DNA of 63,378 nt from Cellulomonas phragmiteti. Its GTDB lineage: Bacteria; Actinomycetota; Actinomycetes; Actinomycetales; Cellulomonadaceae. Shown piece by piece: positions 1 through 7,722 of this stretch. Made by a program: the position numbers and the translations under genes. The stretch covers positions 1 through 63,378 of the forward strand of contig NZ_BONP01000021.1 of NCBI RefSeq assembly GCF_016862775.1, in the 5' to 3' direction. Each line of letters opens with the position of its first letter. Position 1 is the first letter of the stretch. The notes below the pieces were generated by a model. The model did not search any database and was not told the DNA's origin. It saw nothing but the letters and a program-made list of their open reading frames with translations.

Positions 1-2
1 CC

Positions 3-902
3 ACGGTCGTGCCGACCCCCACCCCCACCCGCAGCGCGGCACCTCGCCCCACGACGAGCCCGTCCGCCACCGCCGCGCCGGCCCCCACCCCCACCCGCAG
101 CGCGGCACCTCGCCCCACGACGAGCCCGTCCGCCACGGCCGCACCGGCACCTGCTCCCACGGCGAGCGCCCCGGGCGTGACGCTGCCGCCGGCGGGCGCA
201 CGCTTCGAGTACCAGATCGGTGGCGCGGACGCACCCGCCGCGGACACCCAGGTGGTCATCCGTGACTCCACCGCCGCCCCGACCGGCCGCTACGACATCT
301 GCTACGTCAACGGGTTCCAGACCCAGCCGGGCGAGACCGCTCGTCTCCTGCGCGAGTCCCCCGAGCTGGTGCTGCACCGCAACGGCAAGCCCGTGCAGGA
401 CGCGGGCTGGCCGGACGAGGTGCTGTACGACATCACGACCCCCGCGCTGCGCACCCGGGTCGCGGAGCGCATCGGCGCCGTCATCGCCTCGTGCGCCGCC
501 GCAGGGTTCGACGCCGTCGAGATCGACAACCTGGACTCCTACACGCGCTCCGGTGGTCTGATCACCCCCGAGCACACGCTCGCCTACACGGGGCTGCTGG
601 TGGACCGGGCGCACAGCCTGGGCCTGGCGTTCGCGCAGAAGAACACCGCCGAGCTGGTGCGGGAGGTCCGCGCCCTGGGTGCCGACCTCGTGGTCGCGGA
701 GGAGTGCCAGGAGTGGAAGGAGTGCCACGTGTACACGCGGGTCTACCCGGTGGTCCTCGACATCGAGTACCAGCGCGCGGCGTTCGACGCCGCCTGCGCG
801 GTGCAGCGGTCCACCGCACGCGACCCACGCCTGTCGGTGATCCTGCGCGACTACGGCGTCTCCCCGCGCGGCGCCCGTGGTGCGGTGCACGGGACCTGCT
901 GA
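3..902 (+). CDS. GH114-like glycosidase, 5' end outside window
   Basis: C-terminal part of a secreted protein. A low-complexity Thr/Pro/Ser/Ala linker (about the first 60 visible residues) precedes a domain resembling glycoside hydrolase family 114 (endo-alpha-1,4-polygalactosaminidase, a TIM barrel that cleaves galactosaminogalactan). Supporting motifs are YDICYVNGFQ, the acidic cluster GFDAVEIDNLDSY and VVAEECQEW. A GTG at position 9 is possible, but the frame stays open to the window edge, so the signal peptide and real start probably lie upstream. The domain looks complete and ends 43 bases before the DNA polymerase IV start. Activity is inferred from family resemblance only. Confidence 0.75.
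   Translation, partial: TVVPTPTPTRSAAPRPTTSPSATAAPAPTPTRSAAPRPTTSPSATAAPAPAPTASAPGVTLPPAGARFEYQIGGADAPAADTQVVIRDSTAAPTGRYDICYVNGFQTQPGETARLLRESPELVLHRNGKPVQDAGWPDEVLYDITTPALRTRVAERIGAVIASCAAAGFDAVEIDNLDSYTRSGGLITPEHTLAYTGLLVDRAHSLGLAFAQKNTAELVREVRALGADLVVAEECQEWKECHVYTRVYPVVLDIEYQRAAFDAACAVQRSTARDPRLSVILRDYGVSPRGARGAVHGTC
16..147 (+). repeat. two tandem 66-bp units in the linker
   Basis: Bases 16-81 and 82-147 are nearly identical copies of a 66-bp unit (22 codons) encoding a Thr/Pro/Ser/Ala-rich linker segment. Differences appear only near the end of the second copy. More copies may lie upstream of the window. Such in-frame repeats in extracellular linkers readily change number by slippage. 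Confidence 0.85.
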
Positions 903-945
903 CCCACCGGCGGCCACCCCGCCGCTGACACCGCAGGATAGGGGC

Positions 946-2502
946 GTGGACCCCGCACGCGCGCACCGTCTCGAGGCCGGTGTGCGCGTGCGGGGCGCAG
1001 CCACGGTGCTGCACCTGGACGCCGACGCGTTCTTCGCGGCCGTCGAGCAGCGCGACAAGCCGTCGCTGCGGGGACGGCCCGTGCTCGTCGGCGGCGTCGG
1101 GGGGCGCGGCGTCGTGTCGACCGCGTCCTACGAGGCGCGGCGCGACGGCGCCCGGTCCGCGATGCCGATGGCCCGGGCCCGCCGCCTCAGCCCCGCCGCG
1201 GCCGTCCTCGTGCCCCGGTTCGCCGCGTACGCCGCGTACTCGCAGGTCATCATGGGGGTGCTGCGCGAGCTGACGCCCGCGGTCGAGCCGCTGTCGATCG
1301 ACGAGGCGTTCGCCGACCTGGCCCTCGCGCCGGATGGCGTCCCGGAGCCCGAGGATGCCGCCGCACAGCTGCAGGCGCGCGTGGCCGAGCTCACCGGGCT
1401 CACCGTGTCGGTGGGCGTCGGCCGCTCCAAGCTGGTCGCCAAGATCGCGTCCGACCTGCGCAAGCCCGGCGGGGTCGTCGTCGTGCGGCCCGAGGACGAG
1501 GACGACGTGCTGCTGCCCCTGGACGTGCGGACCGTCCCCGGGGTCGGCCCCGCGACCCAGGGCGCGCTGGAGCGCCTCGGCGTGCGGACCGTCGCCGACC
1601 TGCGACGCCAGCCGCTCGACACCCTGACGATGACGCTCGGCGAGGCGCACGGCACCGGGCTGTACCTCATGTCCCGCGGCCTGGACGACCGGCCCGTGGT
1701 CACCACGACCGAGCGCAAGTCCGCCGGTGCCGAGCGGACCTTCGCCACCGACCTGCGCGGGCGCGACGTCGTCCTGTCCGCGGTCGACGACGTCGTCGAC
1801 GAGGCCCTGCAGCGGCTCGAGCGGCACGGTGGCGCCGCGCGCACGGTCGTCGCCAAGGTGCGCTACGCCGACTTCTCGACCGTCACCCGGTCGGTCACGT
1901 TCCCGCACCCCACCGCGTCGGACGCGGACCTGCGCGACGCCGCCCGCAGGGCGGTGCTCGCCGCCGGCGTCGTCGAGCCAGTCCGCCTGCTGGGGGTGGC
2001 GTTCCACGCCCTGTCCACGCACGCGCAGCTCGCCCTCGACCTCGACGCCCACCTGTTCGACGCGCCACGTCGCGCGGTCGTCGGCGAGCACGACCACGTG
2101 GGCGGGCGGATGGTGGACGCGGACGGCGCGGACCCGGTGCTGCCCGACGGCGTCGCGGCCCCCGACGTCGACGAGGACGTGGTCCGGCTCGTCGAGGACG
2201 ACCCGCGGCTCGTCGGGGCGGAGAAGGCGGTCGTCGGCCGGCCGCTCGGCGGCTCGCAGGTGGGGCTGCCGCTCGACGAGGGCAACGCGCGCCCGGGGCT
2301 CGACGTCGAGCACGCGACCCTCGGGCGCGGCTGGGTCGTGCACGTGCGCGGGCGGGAGGCGACCGTGCGGTTCGAGACCGCCGTGACCCCGCCCGCCCGG
2401 TCCCGGGTGGTCGACCTCGACGCGGACCCGCTCGTGCTCGTCGAGCCCGTGGGGGTCACGCCCCCGTCGGCAGTCCCGCCCGAGCTGCGCGACGACGCCT
2501 GA
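946..2502 (+). CDS. dinB: DNA polymerase IV (Y-family)
   Basis: Translesion DNA polymerase, about 518 residues from GTG 946. The N-terminus has the Y-family catalytic motif LHLDADAFFAAVEQ with the metal-binding Asp, followed by the YEARRDGARSAMP steric-gate region and the second acidic motif LSIDEAFADL. Helix-hairpin-helix motifs (VPGVGPATQGALERLGV) and the little-finger domain follow. The C-terminal extension ending in a V-RGREATVRFET-type segment is common in actinobacterial copies. GTG 946 was preferred to GTG 877 because 877 lies inside the preceding gene and adds non-conserved residues. The 3' end overlaps the convergent membrane gene by 47 bp. Confidence 0.93.
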   Translation: MDPARAHRLEAGVRVRGAATVLHLDADAFFAAVEQRDKPSLRGRPVLVGGVGGRGVVSTASYEARRDGARSAMPMARARRLSPAAAVLVPRFAAYAAYSQVIMGVLRELTPAVEPLSIDEAFADLALAPDGVPEPEDAAAQLQARVAELTGLTVSVGVGRSKLVAKIASDLRKPGGVVVVRPEDEDDVLLPLDVRTVPGVGPATQGALERLGVRTVADLRRQPLDTLTMTLGEAHGTGLYLMSRGLDDRPVVTTTERKSAGAERTFATDLRGRDVVLSAVDDVVDEALQRLERHGGAARTVVAKVRYADFSTVTRSVTFPHPTASDADLRDAARRAVLAAGVVEPVRLLGVAFHALSTHAQLALDLDAHLFDAPRRAVVGEHDHVGGRMVDADGADPVLPDGVAAPDVDEDVVRLVEDDPRLVGAEKAVVGRPLGGSQVGLPLDEGNARPGLDVEHATLGRGWVVHVRGREATVRFETAVTPPARSRVVDLDADPLVLVEPVGVTPPSAVPPELRDDA

Positions 2503-2914
2503 CGACGGCCCCCACCACGACGACGCCCGCCCCGAGCAGCGCCCCGACCAAGAGCTGGGCGGCGAGCTCCACGCCCGGGAGCGCCTGCCCCAGTGGGGTG
2601 AGCACGAGCGCACCGGTCGCGACGAGCACCAGCACGGCGATCTCCAGCACGGTCCACCAGCGGACGCCGGTCCGGCGGGTCCGCACCGTCTGCTCCGCGG
2701 CGACGACGACCACGACCGCGAGCACGAGCGGCCCGAGGTCCCCCAGCGCGGACGCGAGCACCAACGCCGCGGCCAACGCGGCGCGCAGCCACCGGTCCCC
2801 GTCCTGGTTCCAGCGGGGCCCGTCCCCGTCGTCGCCCGACGGGTCCGAGCGGTACGCCTGCGCGTCGACCGGCCGCGCCGCCGGGATCCCTGCCGCCCCC
2901 TGCTGTCCGCTCAT
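2456..2914 (-). CDS. small multi-spanning membrane protein
   Basis: A 152-residue protein of unknown function. A polar N-terminus of about 45 residues (Gly/Asp/Arg-rich) is followed by about four hydrophobic helices separated by short basic loops (TVRTRRTGVRW) and a basic tail VRRRRAARAG. ATG 2914 (MSGQQGAAG) was chosen because the upstream extension to 3007 is Arg/Pro-rich, non-conserved in character and crosses the terminator hairpin. It converges on dinB with overlapping 3' ends. No enzyme motif is visible. Confidence 0.7.
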   Translation of the reverse strand: MSGQQGAAGIPAARPVDAQAYRSDPSGDDGDGPRWNQDGDRWLRAALAAALVLASALGDLGPLVLAVVVVVAAEQTVRTRRTGVRWWTVLEIAVLVLVATGALVLTPLGQALPGVELAAQLLVGALLGAGVVVVGAVVRRRRAARAGLPTGA

Positions 2915-2980
2915 CCGGCCATCCTGGCGCACCGGCCCCGTCCGCGGGGGCCGTTCGCCGCGTCGGAACCGGGACCGTGC

Positions 2981-3011
2981 GGGGTTGCCGTCGTCAGGCG
3001 ACGGCAACCCC
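2981..3011. terminator. hairpin terminator after map
   Basis: Perfect 13-bp inverted repeat GGGGTTGCCGTCG / CGACGGCAACCCC around a 5-base loop, lying just past the stop codon of the methionine aminopeptidase gene. Probable end of the leftward 11.4-3.0 kb operon. No clear U-tract, as is usual in high-GC actinobacteria. Confidence 0.75.
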
Positions 3012-3028
3012 TCACGTTCGCGGGTGCG

Positions 3029-3793
3029 TCAGTCGCGGGCCGTCAGGACCACCGGGCCGCGCTTGGTGATCGCGACGGTGTGCTCCGCGTGCGCCGTGAG
3101 CGCGCCGTCGGCGCTGCGGATGGTCCAGCCGTCGTCGTCGATGACGTAGTCGCTGCCGCCGGCCATGAGCCACGGCTCGATGGCGATCACCGTGCCCGGC
3201 TTGAGGCGGATGCCGGTGCCGGGTCGGCCGTCGTTGGCGACGTGCGGGTCCTCGTGCATCGTCCGCCCGACGCCGTGCCCACCGAAGTCGGTGTTGAGCG
3301 CGAACCCGGTCTGCCGCGCGACCCGCCCGATGGCAGCGGAGATGTCGCCCATCCGCGCGTTCGGCTGCGCCGCCGCGATACCCGCCGCGAGCGCCTGCTC
3401 GGTCGCCGTGATGAGGGCCTGCGCCTGGGGCGTCGTCGTGCCGAGCTGGAACGTCAGCGCCGAGTCGGCGACCCAGCCCTCGACCTCGCACGCGAAGTCG
3501 ATGCTCACGACGTCCCCGTCGGCCAGCACCCGGTCCGAGGGGAGCCCGTGCAGCGCGTGGTCGTTGACGGACGTGCACAGGACGCCCGGGTACGGCATCG
3601 CCCCGAAGCTCGGGTGGTACCCGAGGTACACCGAGCGGGCGCCGGCCTGCGCGATGAGGTCGCGCGCGTGGGCGTCCAGGTCGTTCGTCGTCATGCCGAC
3701 CTGGGCGTACGCGCGCAGCGACGTCAGGACGCTCGCGACGAACCGCCCGGCGGGGCGCATCTGCTCGATCTCTGCGGGGGACTTGAGGGCCAC
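3029..3793 (-). CDS. map: type I methionine aminopeptidase
   Basis: Removes N-terminal methionine from nascent proteins; 254 residues from GTG 3793, the family's normal length. The metal-ligand Asp/His/Glu set is visible: SIDFACEVEGWVADSALTF (two Asp), GHGVGRTMHEDPHV (His), AIEPWLM (Glu) and a C-terminal AEHTVAIT (Glu). The longer frame to 3958 was rejected because it adds a Pro/Arg-rich extension overlapping the upstream gene. It starts 13 bases after the YcaO-like gene stop on the same strand, so it is probably the last gene of that operon. Whether it serves the peptide pathway or is a housekeeping or second copy cannot be told here. Confidence 0.93.
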   Translation of the reverse strand: MALKSPAEIEQMRPAGRFVASVLTSLRAYAQVGMTTNDLDAHARDLIAQAGARSVYLGYHPSFGAMPYPGVLCTSVNDHALHGLPSDRVLADGDVVSIDFACEVEGWVADSALTFQLGTTTPQAQALITATEQALAAGIAAAQPNARMGDISAAIGRVARQTGFALNTDFGGHGVGRTMHEDPHVANDGRPGTGIRLKPGTVIAIEPWLMAGGSDYVIDDDGWTIRSADGALTAHAEHTVAITKRGPVVLTARD

Positions 3794-3806
3794 GCGCGTC
3801 AGTGTG

Positions 3807-5168
3807 TCACCACCCCGGCCAGGGCACGGACTCGCGCGGGCCGGGCTCGCGACCCAGGCGCCGGGCGGCGGCGCGGGCGACGGCCGGGTCGGGCGGGAAG
3901 GCGCCCGGCGCCAGGCGCGACGCCCCGGGGACGAGGACGCGCACGCACGCCCACCCACGCGCGGCGACGTCCGGGGTCGTCAGGTCGACGACCCACGGGA
4001 CCGCCGCCGGGTCCGCCGCGAGCGCGCCGTGGACAGCCGCGAGCGCGCCGTGTGCCCCGGGCGCCGGGTCCGCCCCAGGCGACGACGACCGCTGCGTGCC
4101 GCGCGCGGGCGCCGTCGTCCGCAGGCCGCCCAGCCGCGCGTGCACGCGCCGGCGCACCGTCGGGTCCAGGGCGAGCTGCACGTGGTGCAGGGGGTCGACG
4201 AGGCCGCGCGCACCCGGTCCCGCGGCGGCGAGGTGGTCGCCGGACGGGCGGTGCACGGCCGCGCCGGAGCGCACGAGCGAGCCCCCCGGGTCGGCGAGGT
4301 CGCGCGCCACGACGAGCTGCCACAGCGCGCGGGCCGCGGCGGCGTGCTGCGCGCGCGGACCGGCCGCGACCGCCAGGACGGTCACCGCGCCGTCGTCGAC
4401 GACCGCGAGCACGGCACCCTCCGCACCGCCCGCCAGCAGGGGTGCCGGCAGCGCCCGCAGGTCCAGCCGCAACGGGCTGCGGCCCCAGGCGCGCACGAGG
4501 TCCGGGACGGGAGCCAGCGGGCGCGGGGCCGGGGCGGCGGTGTCCGACCACCAGGTCCAGGCCGCGTCCTGCGCGACCACGTCCGCCCACGCGGCGGCCA
4601 CGGCCGCGTCGGGGGTGGGGCCGGCGCCGAGCCCGGCCATGGTCAGGGGGTGGGCGACGGGCTCGTCCGGGCGGCCGTCGAGGTACCGCACGACGACCTG
4701 CCCGTACGGCACCCGCCCGGTGGCCGCGCCGTCGGTGCCGCGCCCGTCGATGCCGTGCCCGGGCGGCCCGATGCGGGTCGCGCGGACCCACGTCAGCGGC
4801 GTGCTGCCGTCGACCCGGACCAGCGGGCAGCCCGGCGTGGCGAGCACGGCCGGGTCGACGAGGCCGAGGTCCTCGAGCGTCAGCACGGGCACCCCCGCCG
4901 CCCGCAGCGCGTCGGCCGACGTGCGGACGACGTCGAGCTGGCCGTGGTCCTCGCCCGCCCAGTGCCGCACGGCGGCGGCCGTCAGCACGTCGGGGTCCGG
5001 TGCGCCTGGACCGTCGGGCCCGTCGGCGACGAGCTGCACGGCGACCGCGTGCGCGTCGACGCCGTGCGCCGCGGGCATCGTGACCTGGTGGTGGTGGAAG
5101 CCGGGCGGCAGGTCCGGGGGGTGGCGCAGCCGCACGGCCGTCAGCGCGTCGAGCACGGCGTCAGGCAT
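3807..5168 (-). CDS. degenerate YcaO-like protein
   Basis: A 453-residue protein that aligns by eye with the C-terminal YcaO part of its upstream neighbour. Shared strings include VDLTTPDVA, RVLVPG and the ALRAAGVP / LEDLGLVD region. The acidic residues of the YcaO ATP site are missing: the neighbour's GESVERY is replaced by AAAVRHW, and its EEVVERHATMVWW by ADVVAQDAAWTWW. The C-terminus is VPWPGW, a Pro-x-Pro ending like functional YcaO proteins. It overlaps the upstream YcaO gene by 8 bp, so translation is probably coupled. Likely a pseudoenzyme partner or scaffold; a divergent active enzyme is not excluded. Confidence 0.75.
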   Translation of the reverse strand: MPDAVLDALTAVRLRHPPDLPPGFHHHQVTMPAAHGVDAHAVAVQLVADGPDGPGAPDPDVLTAAAVRHWAGEDHGQLDVVRTSADALRAAGVPVLTLEDLGLVDPAVLATPGCPLVRVDGSTPLTWVRATRIGPPGHGIDGRGTDGAATGRVPYGQVVVRYLDGRPDEPVAHPLTMAGLGAGPTPDAAVAAAWADVVAQDAAWTWWSDTAAPAPRPLAPVPDLVRAWGRSPLRLDLRALPAPLLAGGAEGAVLAVVDDGAVTVLAVAAGPRAQHAAAARALWQLVVARDLADPGGSLVRSGAAVHRPSGDHLAAAGPGARGLVDPLHHVQLALDPTVRRRVHARLGGLRTTAPARGTQRSSSPGADPAPGAHGALAAVHGALAADPAAVPWVVDLTTPDVAARGWACVRVLVPGASRLAPGAFPPDPAVARAAARRLGREPGPRESVPWPGW

Positions 5169-7410
5169 GCGGCATCGGGAAGGTCACCAGCTCGTCCTCC
5201 GCGAGGGGGCGCTCGCGCCACCCCAGCTCGACCGCCAGGTCCTGCACGCGGCGCCGGCCCAGGAACGGGAAGGCGGCGGGCGCGTTGCCGACCGTGCCGG
5301 GCACCAGCACGCGGACCACGCGCATGCCCGTCGAGGCGACGTCCGGCGTGGTGAGGTCCACGACGACGACCTCGTGGCCCGCGGCCTCGACGGTCGCGCG
5401 GTACGTCGCCGCGGACCGGTCGGGCAGGGACGGCACGTCCGCGAGGGTGCGCGTGACCGGCGGGTCGAGCAGGTGCGCCATGCGCGCGCCGGCACGCGGG
5501 TCCAGGTAGACCTGCTGCTGCACCATGAGGTCGTCGCAGTCGCGCATGTCGGGGCGGAAGTCGTCGAGGTAGCGGCGGTCCGCGCGCCACGGCTTGAACG
5601 CGCGGCCGTTGAGCTCGCCGTCGGCCATCACCTGCCAGTGCAGGCCGTCGCGGCGCAGCAGGTCGCGCGAGCCCTCCTGCAGCGTGAACGCCTCGGTCCA
5701 CGCCTTGAGGGCCGCGTCGGCGAACGACGGGCGCACGGAGAACCCGACGTTGACCAGCTGCGCGTCGTCGTCGTGCACGACCGCGGCGGCCACGGGCACG
5801 CCCAGCTCGTTGTCCAGGTGCAGCAGCGCGGTGCGGCCCGGGCCGGCGGTCACGGCGGCGACGTGCGGTCCCAGGGCGTCGGGGGCGACGGCGGGCAGCG
5901 GGTGGCCGTTGAGCCACCAGACCATCGTCGCGTGCCGCTCGACGACCTCCTCCAGCGCGCTGGCGACCGCGAAGTCCTCGTCCGGGCCGGCGGCGATGCC
6001 GGCGAACGCGCAGAAGTTGGTCGGCGGTGCCGCGGCGTACCCGGCGGAGTACCAGTTGACGTAGACCAGCGACGCGGGCACGAGCAGCTCGCGGTCCGTC
6101 GTCAGGGAGCGCCCCGGCACCCAGTGGACGGCCAGGTCGCGCGCGAGCGGCACGAACGGGAAGCCGCGTGCCGCGTACTGCGCGTCGGAGTACAGGACCA
6201 GGTCGGCCGGGTCGAGCGCGGGCACCCCGCGGCGGCGCAGCTCGTCGTACGACGCGTGGGTCACCGGCAGGGTGTCGAGGACGTTGCCGCAGTACCGCTC
6301 GACCGACTCGCCGACGGCCGCGGCGTACGCCCCCGCGGGGTCGCCGAACGCGCTGCCCTGGCACAGGACGTTGTTGGCCCACGCGCTGACGGACCGCACG
6401 TCGCCGACGTCGGCCTGCCGCGTGACCAGCGACGACGGCACCGCGGCGTGGTGGCGCACGTCCCGCACCCGCAGGACGAGACCGGTGCGCGGGTCGACGA
6501 GGTCGGCGCGGTCGTGCGGCCGGTGGACGGTGCTGCGGTGCGGCAGCGGCAGCACGGGGTGCCGCGCGTGCTCGACGCCGCCCGGGCTGCGGTGCAGCTC
6601 GTGCAGGACGTCCCCGGGGGCGGCGAGGCCGTCGTGCGCGCGCGGCGCGAGGTCGGCGACGACGTCGATCACCGCGTCGAGCACGTCGGGCAGGAGCAGC
6701 GGGTCGGGGCCGCCGTCGCCGCCCACGGCCGGCCCGCGCACGGCCCGGTGGACGCGCCGGTCCCGCGCGGCGGCGGTGCGCCGGGCGACCGCGTCCTCGT
6801 ACGACGCGCCCACGCCGGGCGTCACCAGCGGGCCCACCCACGCGCGCCCGCGGGTCAGCTCGACCGCGAGCCACGGCACCCGCAGGTCGTGGCACATGCG
6901 GTCGAGGTCGGCCAGGTCGGCGTCGCGCGGCCCGCGCACCGCGACGACGAGCAGCCGTCGCGTCGTGTAGGCGCGGTTCACGGACGCGCGGTCGTCGCGC
7001 GGCAGCACCTGCACGCCGTCCGCGCGCGCGGCGAGCGCGGCGACCAGGTCGTCGTCGCCGGTGAGCAGCACGTCGAGCGTGCGGCGTGGGGCGTCCGGGC
7101 GGGCGGGCGCTCCCGCGGGGCCGTCGACGGCGTCCGCAGACCCACCCAGCCCGCCACGCGCGACGAGCAGGTCGTGCAGCGGGCGCGCCGCGACCGCGAG
7201 CGCGGGGTCGACGAGGTCGGTGCGCCCGCTGCGCCACGCGTCGACCAGCCGCAGGACGTCGAGCGCGGGCAGCCCGACGACGTGGTGCACGTCGTCAGGA
7301 GTGGTCACCACGCACGTGCCGGGGTCGAGCGGGCGCACCTCGGCGAGGGTGCCGGGGTGCACCGCCGAGCGGGCGGCCGGGTGCGGGGTCGTCGCGGGCA
7401 GGCTGGTCAT
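5161..7410 (-). CDS. YcaO cyclodehydratase, fused C/D type
   Basis: A 749-residue ATP-dependent peptide-backbone-modifying enzyme of the TOMM (azoline RiPP) type. The N-terminal ~290 residues resemble the leader-binding/E1-like partner: residues ~20-90 look PqqD-like, then GPLVTPGVGASY sits where related proteins carry a GPxVxPGxxPCxxC zinc motif, here without cysteines. The YcaO domain (~300-749) retains the ATP-site acids: GESVERY (~368-373) and SALEEVVERH (~484-493), plus SFADAALKAWTEAF. It ends TFPMPHA, close to the PxPxP terminus of azoline-forming enzymes. ATG 7410 has a GGAGA site 6 bases upstream. No TfuA or SagB-type oxidase is adjacent, so azolines or an amidine are more likely than thioamides or azoles. 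Confidence 0.85.
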   Translation of the reverse strand: MTSLPATTPHPAARSAVHPGTLAEVRPLDPGTCVVTTPDDVHHVVGLPALDVLRLVDAWRSGRTDLVDPALAVAARPLHDLLVARGGLGGSADAVDGPAGAPARPDAPRRTLDVLLTGDDDLVAALAARADGVQVLPRDDRASVNRAYTTRRLLVVAVRGPRDADLADLDRMCHDLRVPWLAVELTRGRAWVGPLVTPGVGASYEDAVARRTAAARDRRVHRAVRGPAVGGDGGPDPLLLPDVLDAVIDVVADLAPRAHDGLAAPGDVLHELHRSPGGVEHARHPVLPLPHRSTVHRPHDRADLVDPRTGLVLRVRDVRHHAAVPSSLVTRQADVGDVRSVSAWANNVLCQGSAFGDPAGAYAAAVGESVERYCGNVLDTLPVTHASYDELRRRGVPALDPADLVLYSDAQYAARGFPFVPLARDLAVHWVPGRSLTTDRELLVPASLVYVNWYSAGYAAAPPTNFCAFAGIAAGPDEDFAVASALEEVVERHATMVWWLNGHPLPAVAPDALGPHVAAVTAGPGRTALLHLDNELGVPVAAAVVHDDDAQLVNVGFSVRPSFADAALKAWTEAFTLQEGSRDLLRRDGLHWQVMADGELNGRAFKPWRADRRYLDDFRPDMRDCDDLMVQQQVYLDPRAGARMAHLLDPPVTRTLADVPSLPDRSAATYRATVEAAGHEVVVVDLTTPDVASTGMRVVRVLVPGTVGNAPAAFPFLGRRRVQDLAVELGWRERPLAEDELVTFPMPHA

Positions 7411-7558
7411 CGTGCTCTCCGCTCGGGGGGTGCTCGGTGGCCGTCGTCTCGACGACGGGTGCGGGGGGACGGGACGGGACCGGGTGGGACGCCGGTCACG
7501 TGCGGGCGTCCGACGCGCGGGCGTAGCGTCGGAGCCGGCACCCGTGCGGTGCCGACGC

Positions 7559-7589
7559 GGGTCCGGCCTCATGCGTCGAGGCCGGACCC
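7559..7589. terminator. hairpin between precursor and YcaO gene
   Basis: Perfect 11-bp inverted repeat GGGTCCGGCCT / AGGCCGGACCC with a 9-base loop, about 20 bases past the precursor-peptide stop. A weaker GGCACC/GGTGCC hairpin follows at 7537-7553. In RiPP operons such hairpins often act as partial terminators that keep precursor mRNA in excess of enzyme mRNA. That role is inferred. Confidence 0.75.
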
Positions 7590-7609
7590 GCTCGGGTACC
7601 GCCCGGGCG

Positions 7610-7717
7610 TCAGGCCCAGGAGAACGCCGTGGAGACGTGGCCGTGGTGGTTGGAGTTCGGCGCGAGGACCGTCTCGGCCGTGCGCTGCTCCTCGACCGTG
7701 GTGATCGTGATCTGCAT
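7610..7717 (-). CDS. candidate RiPP precursor peptide, His-bearing core
   Basis: A 35-residue peptide. The N-terminal part MQITITTVEEQRTAETVLAP is leader-like (beta-strand-prone start, acidic middle). The C-terminal part NSNHHGHVSTAFSWA is core-like with Ser22, Ser29, Thr30, Ser33 as possible cyclisation sites, three histidines and no cysteine. The ATG is 5 bases after the exporter stop and is preceded by a strong GAGAGGGGGTGA ribosome site. It sits between two exporters and the YcaO genes and is followed by a strong hairpin. No homology search was possible, so precursor status rests on context, size and ribosome site. The leader/core boundary is not determined. Confidence 0.72.
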   Translation of the reverse strand: MQITITTVEEQRTAETVLAPNSNHHGHVSTAFSWA

Positions 7718-7722
7718 CTGTG

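Noticed and set aside
562..2613. Long minus-strand open frame opposite dinB
   Set aside because: Its composition (His/Arg/Gly-rich) is that of a shadow frame in high-GC DNA; the plus-strand dinB shows all Y-family motifs.
5161..7410. Thioamide-forming assignment for the YcaO enzyme
   Set aside because: No TfuA gene is adjacent and the enzyme has a fused leader-binding partner region and a PxPx-type C-terminus, both more typical of azoline-forming YcaO proteins.
3080..7704. Very long plus-strand open frames (667, 729 and 1300 residues) opposite map and the YcaO genes
   Set aside because: Low-complexity Arg/Ala/Gly/Pro translations without motifs; the minus-strand genes have recognisable domains and overlapping starts and stops.
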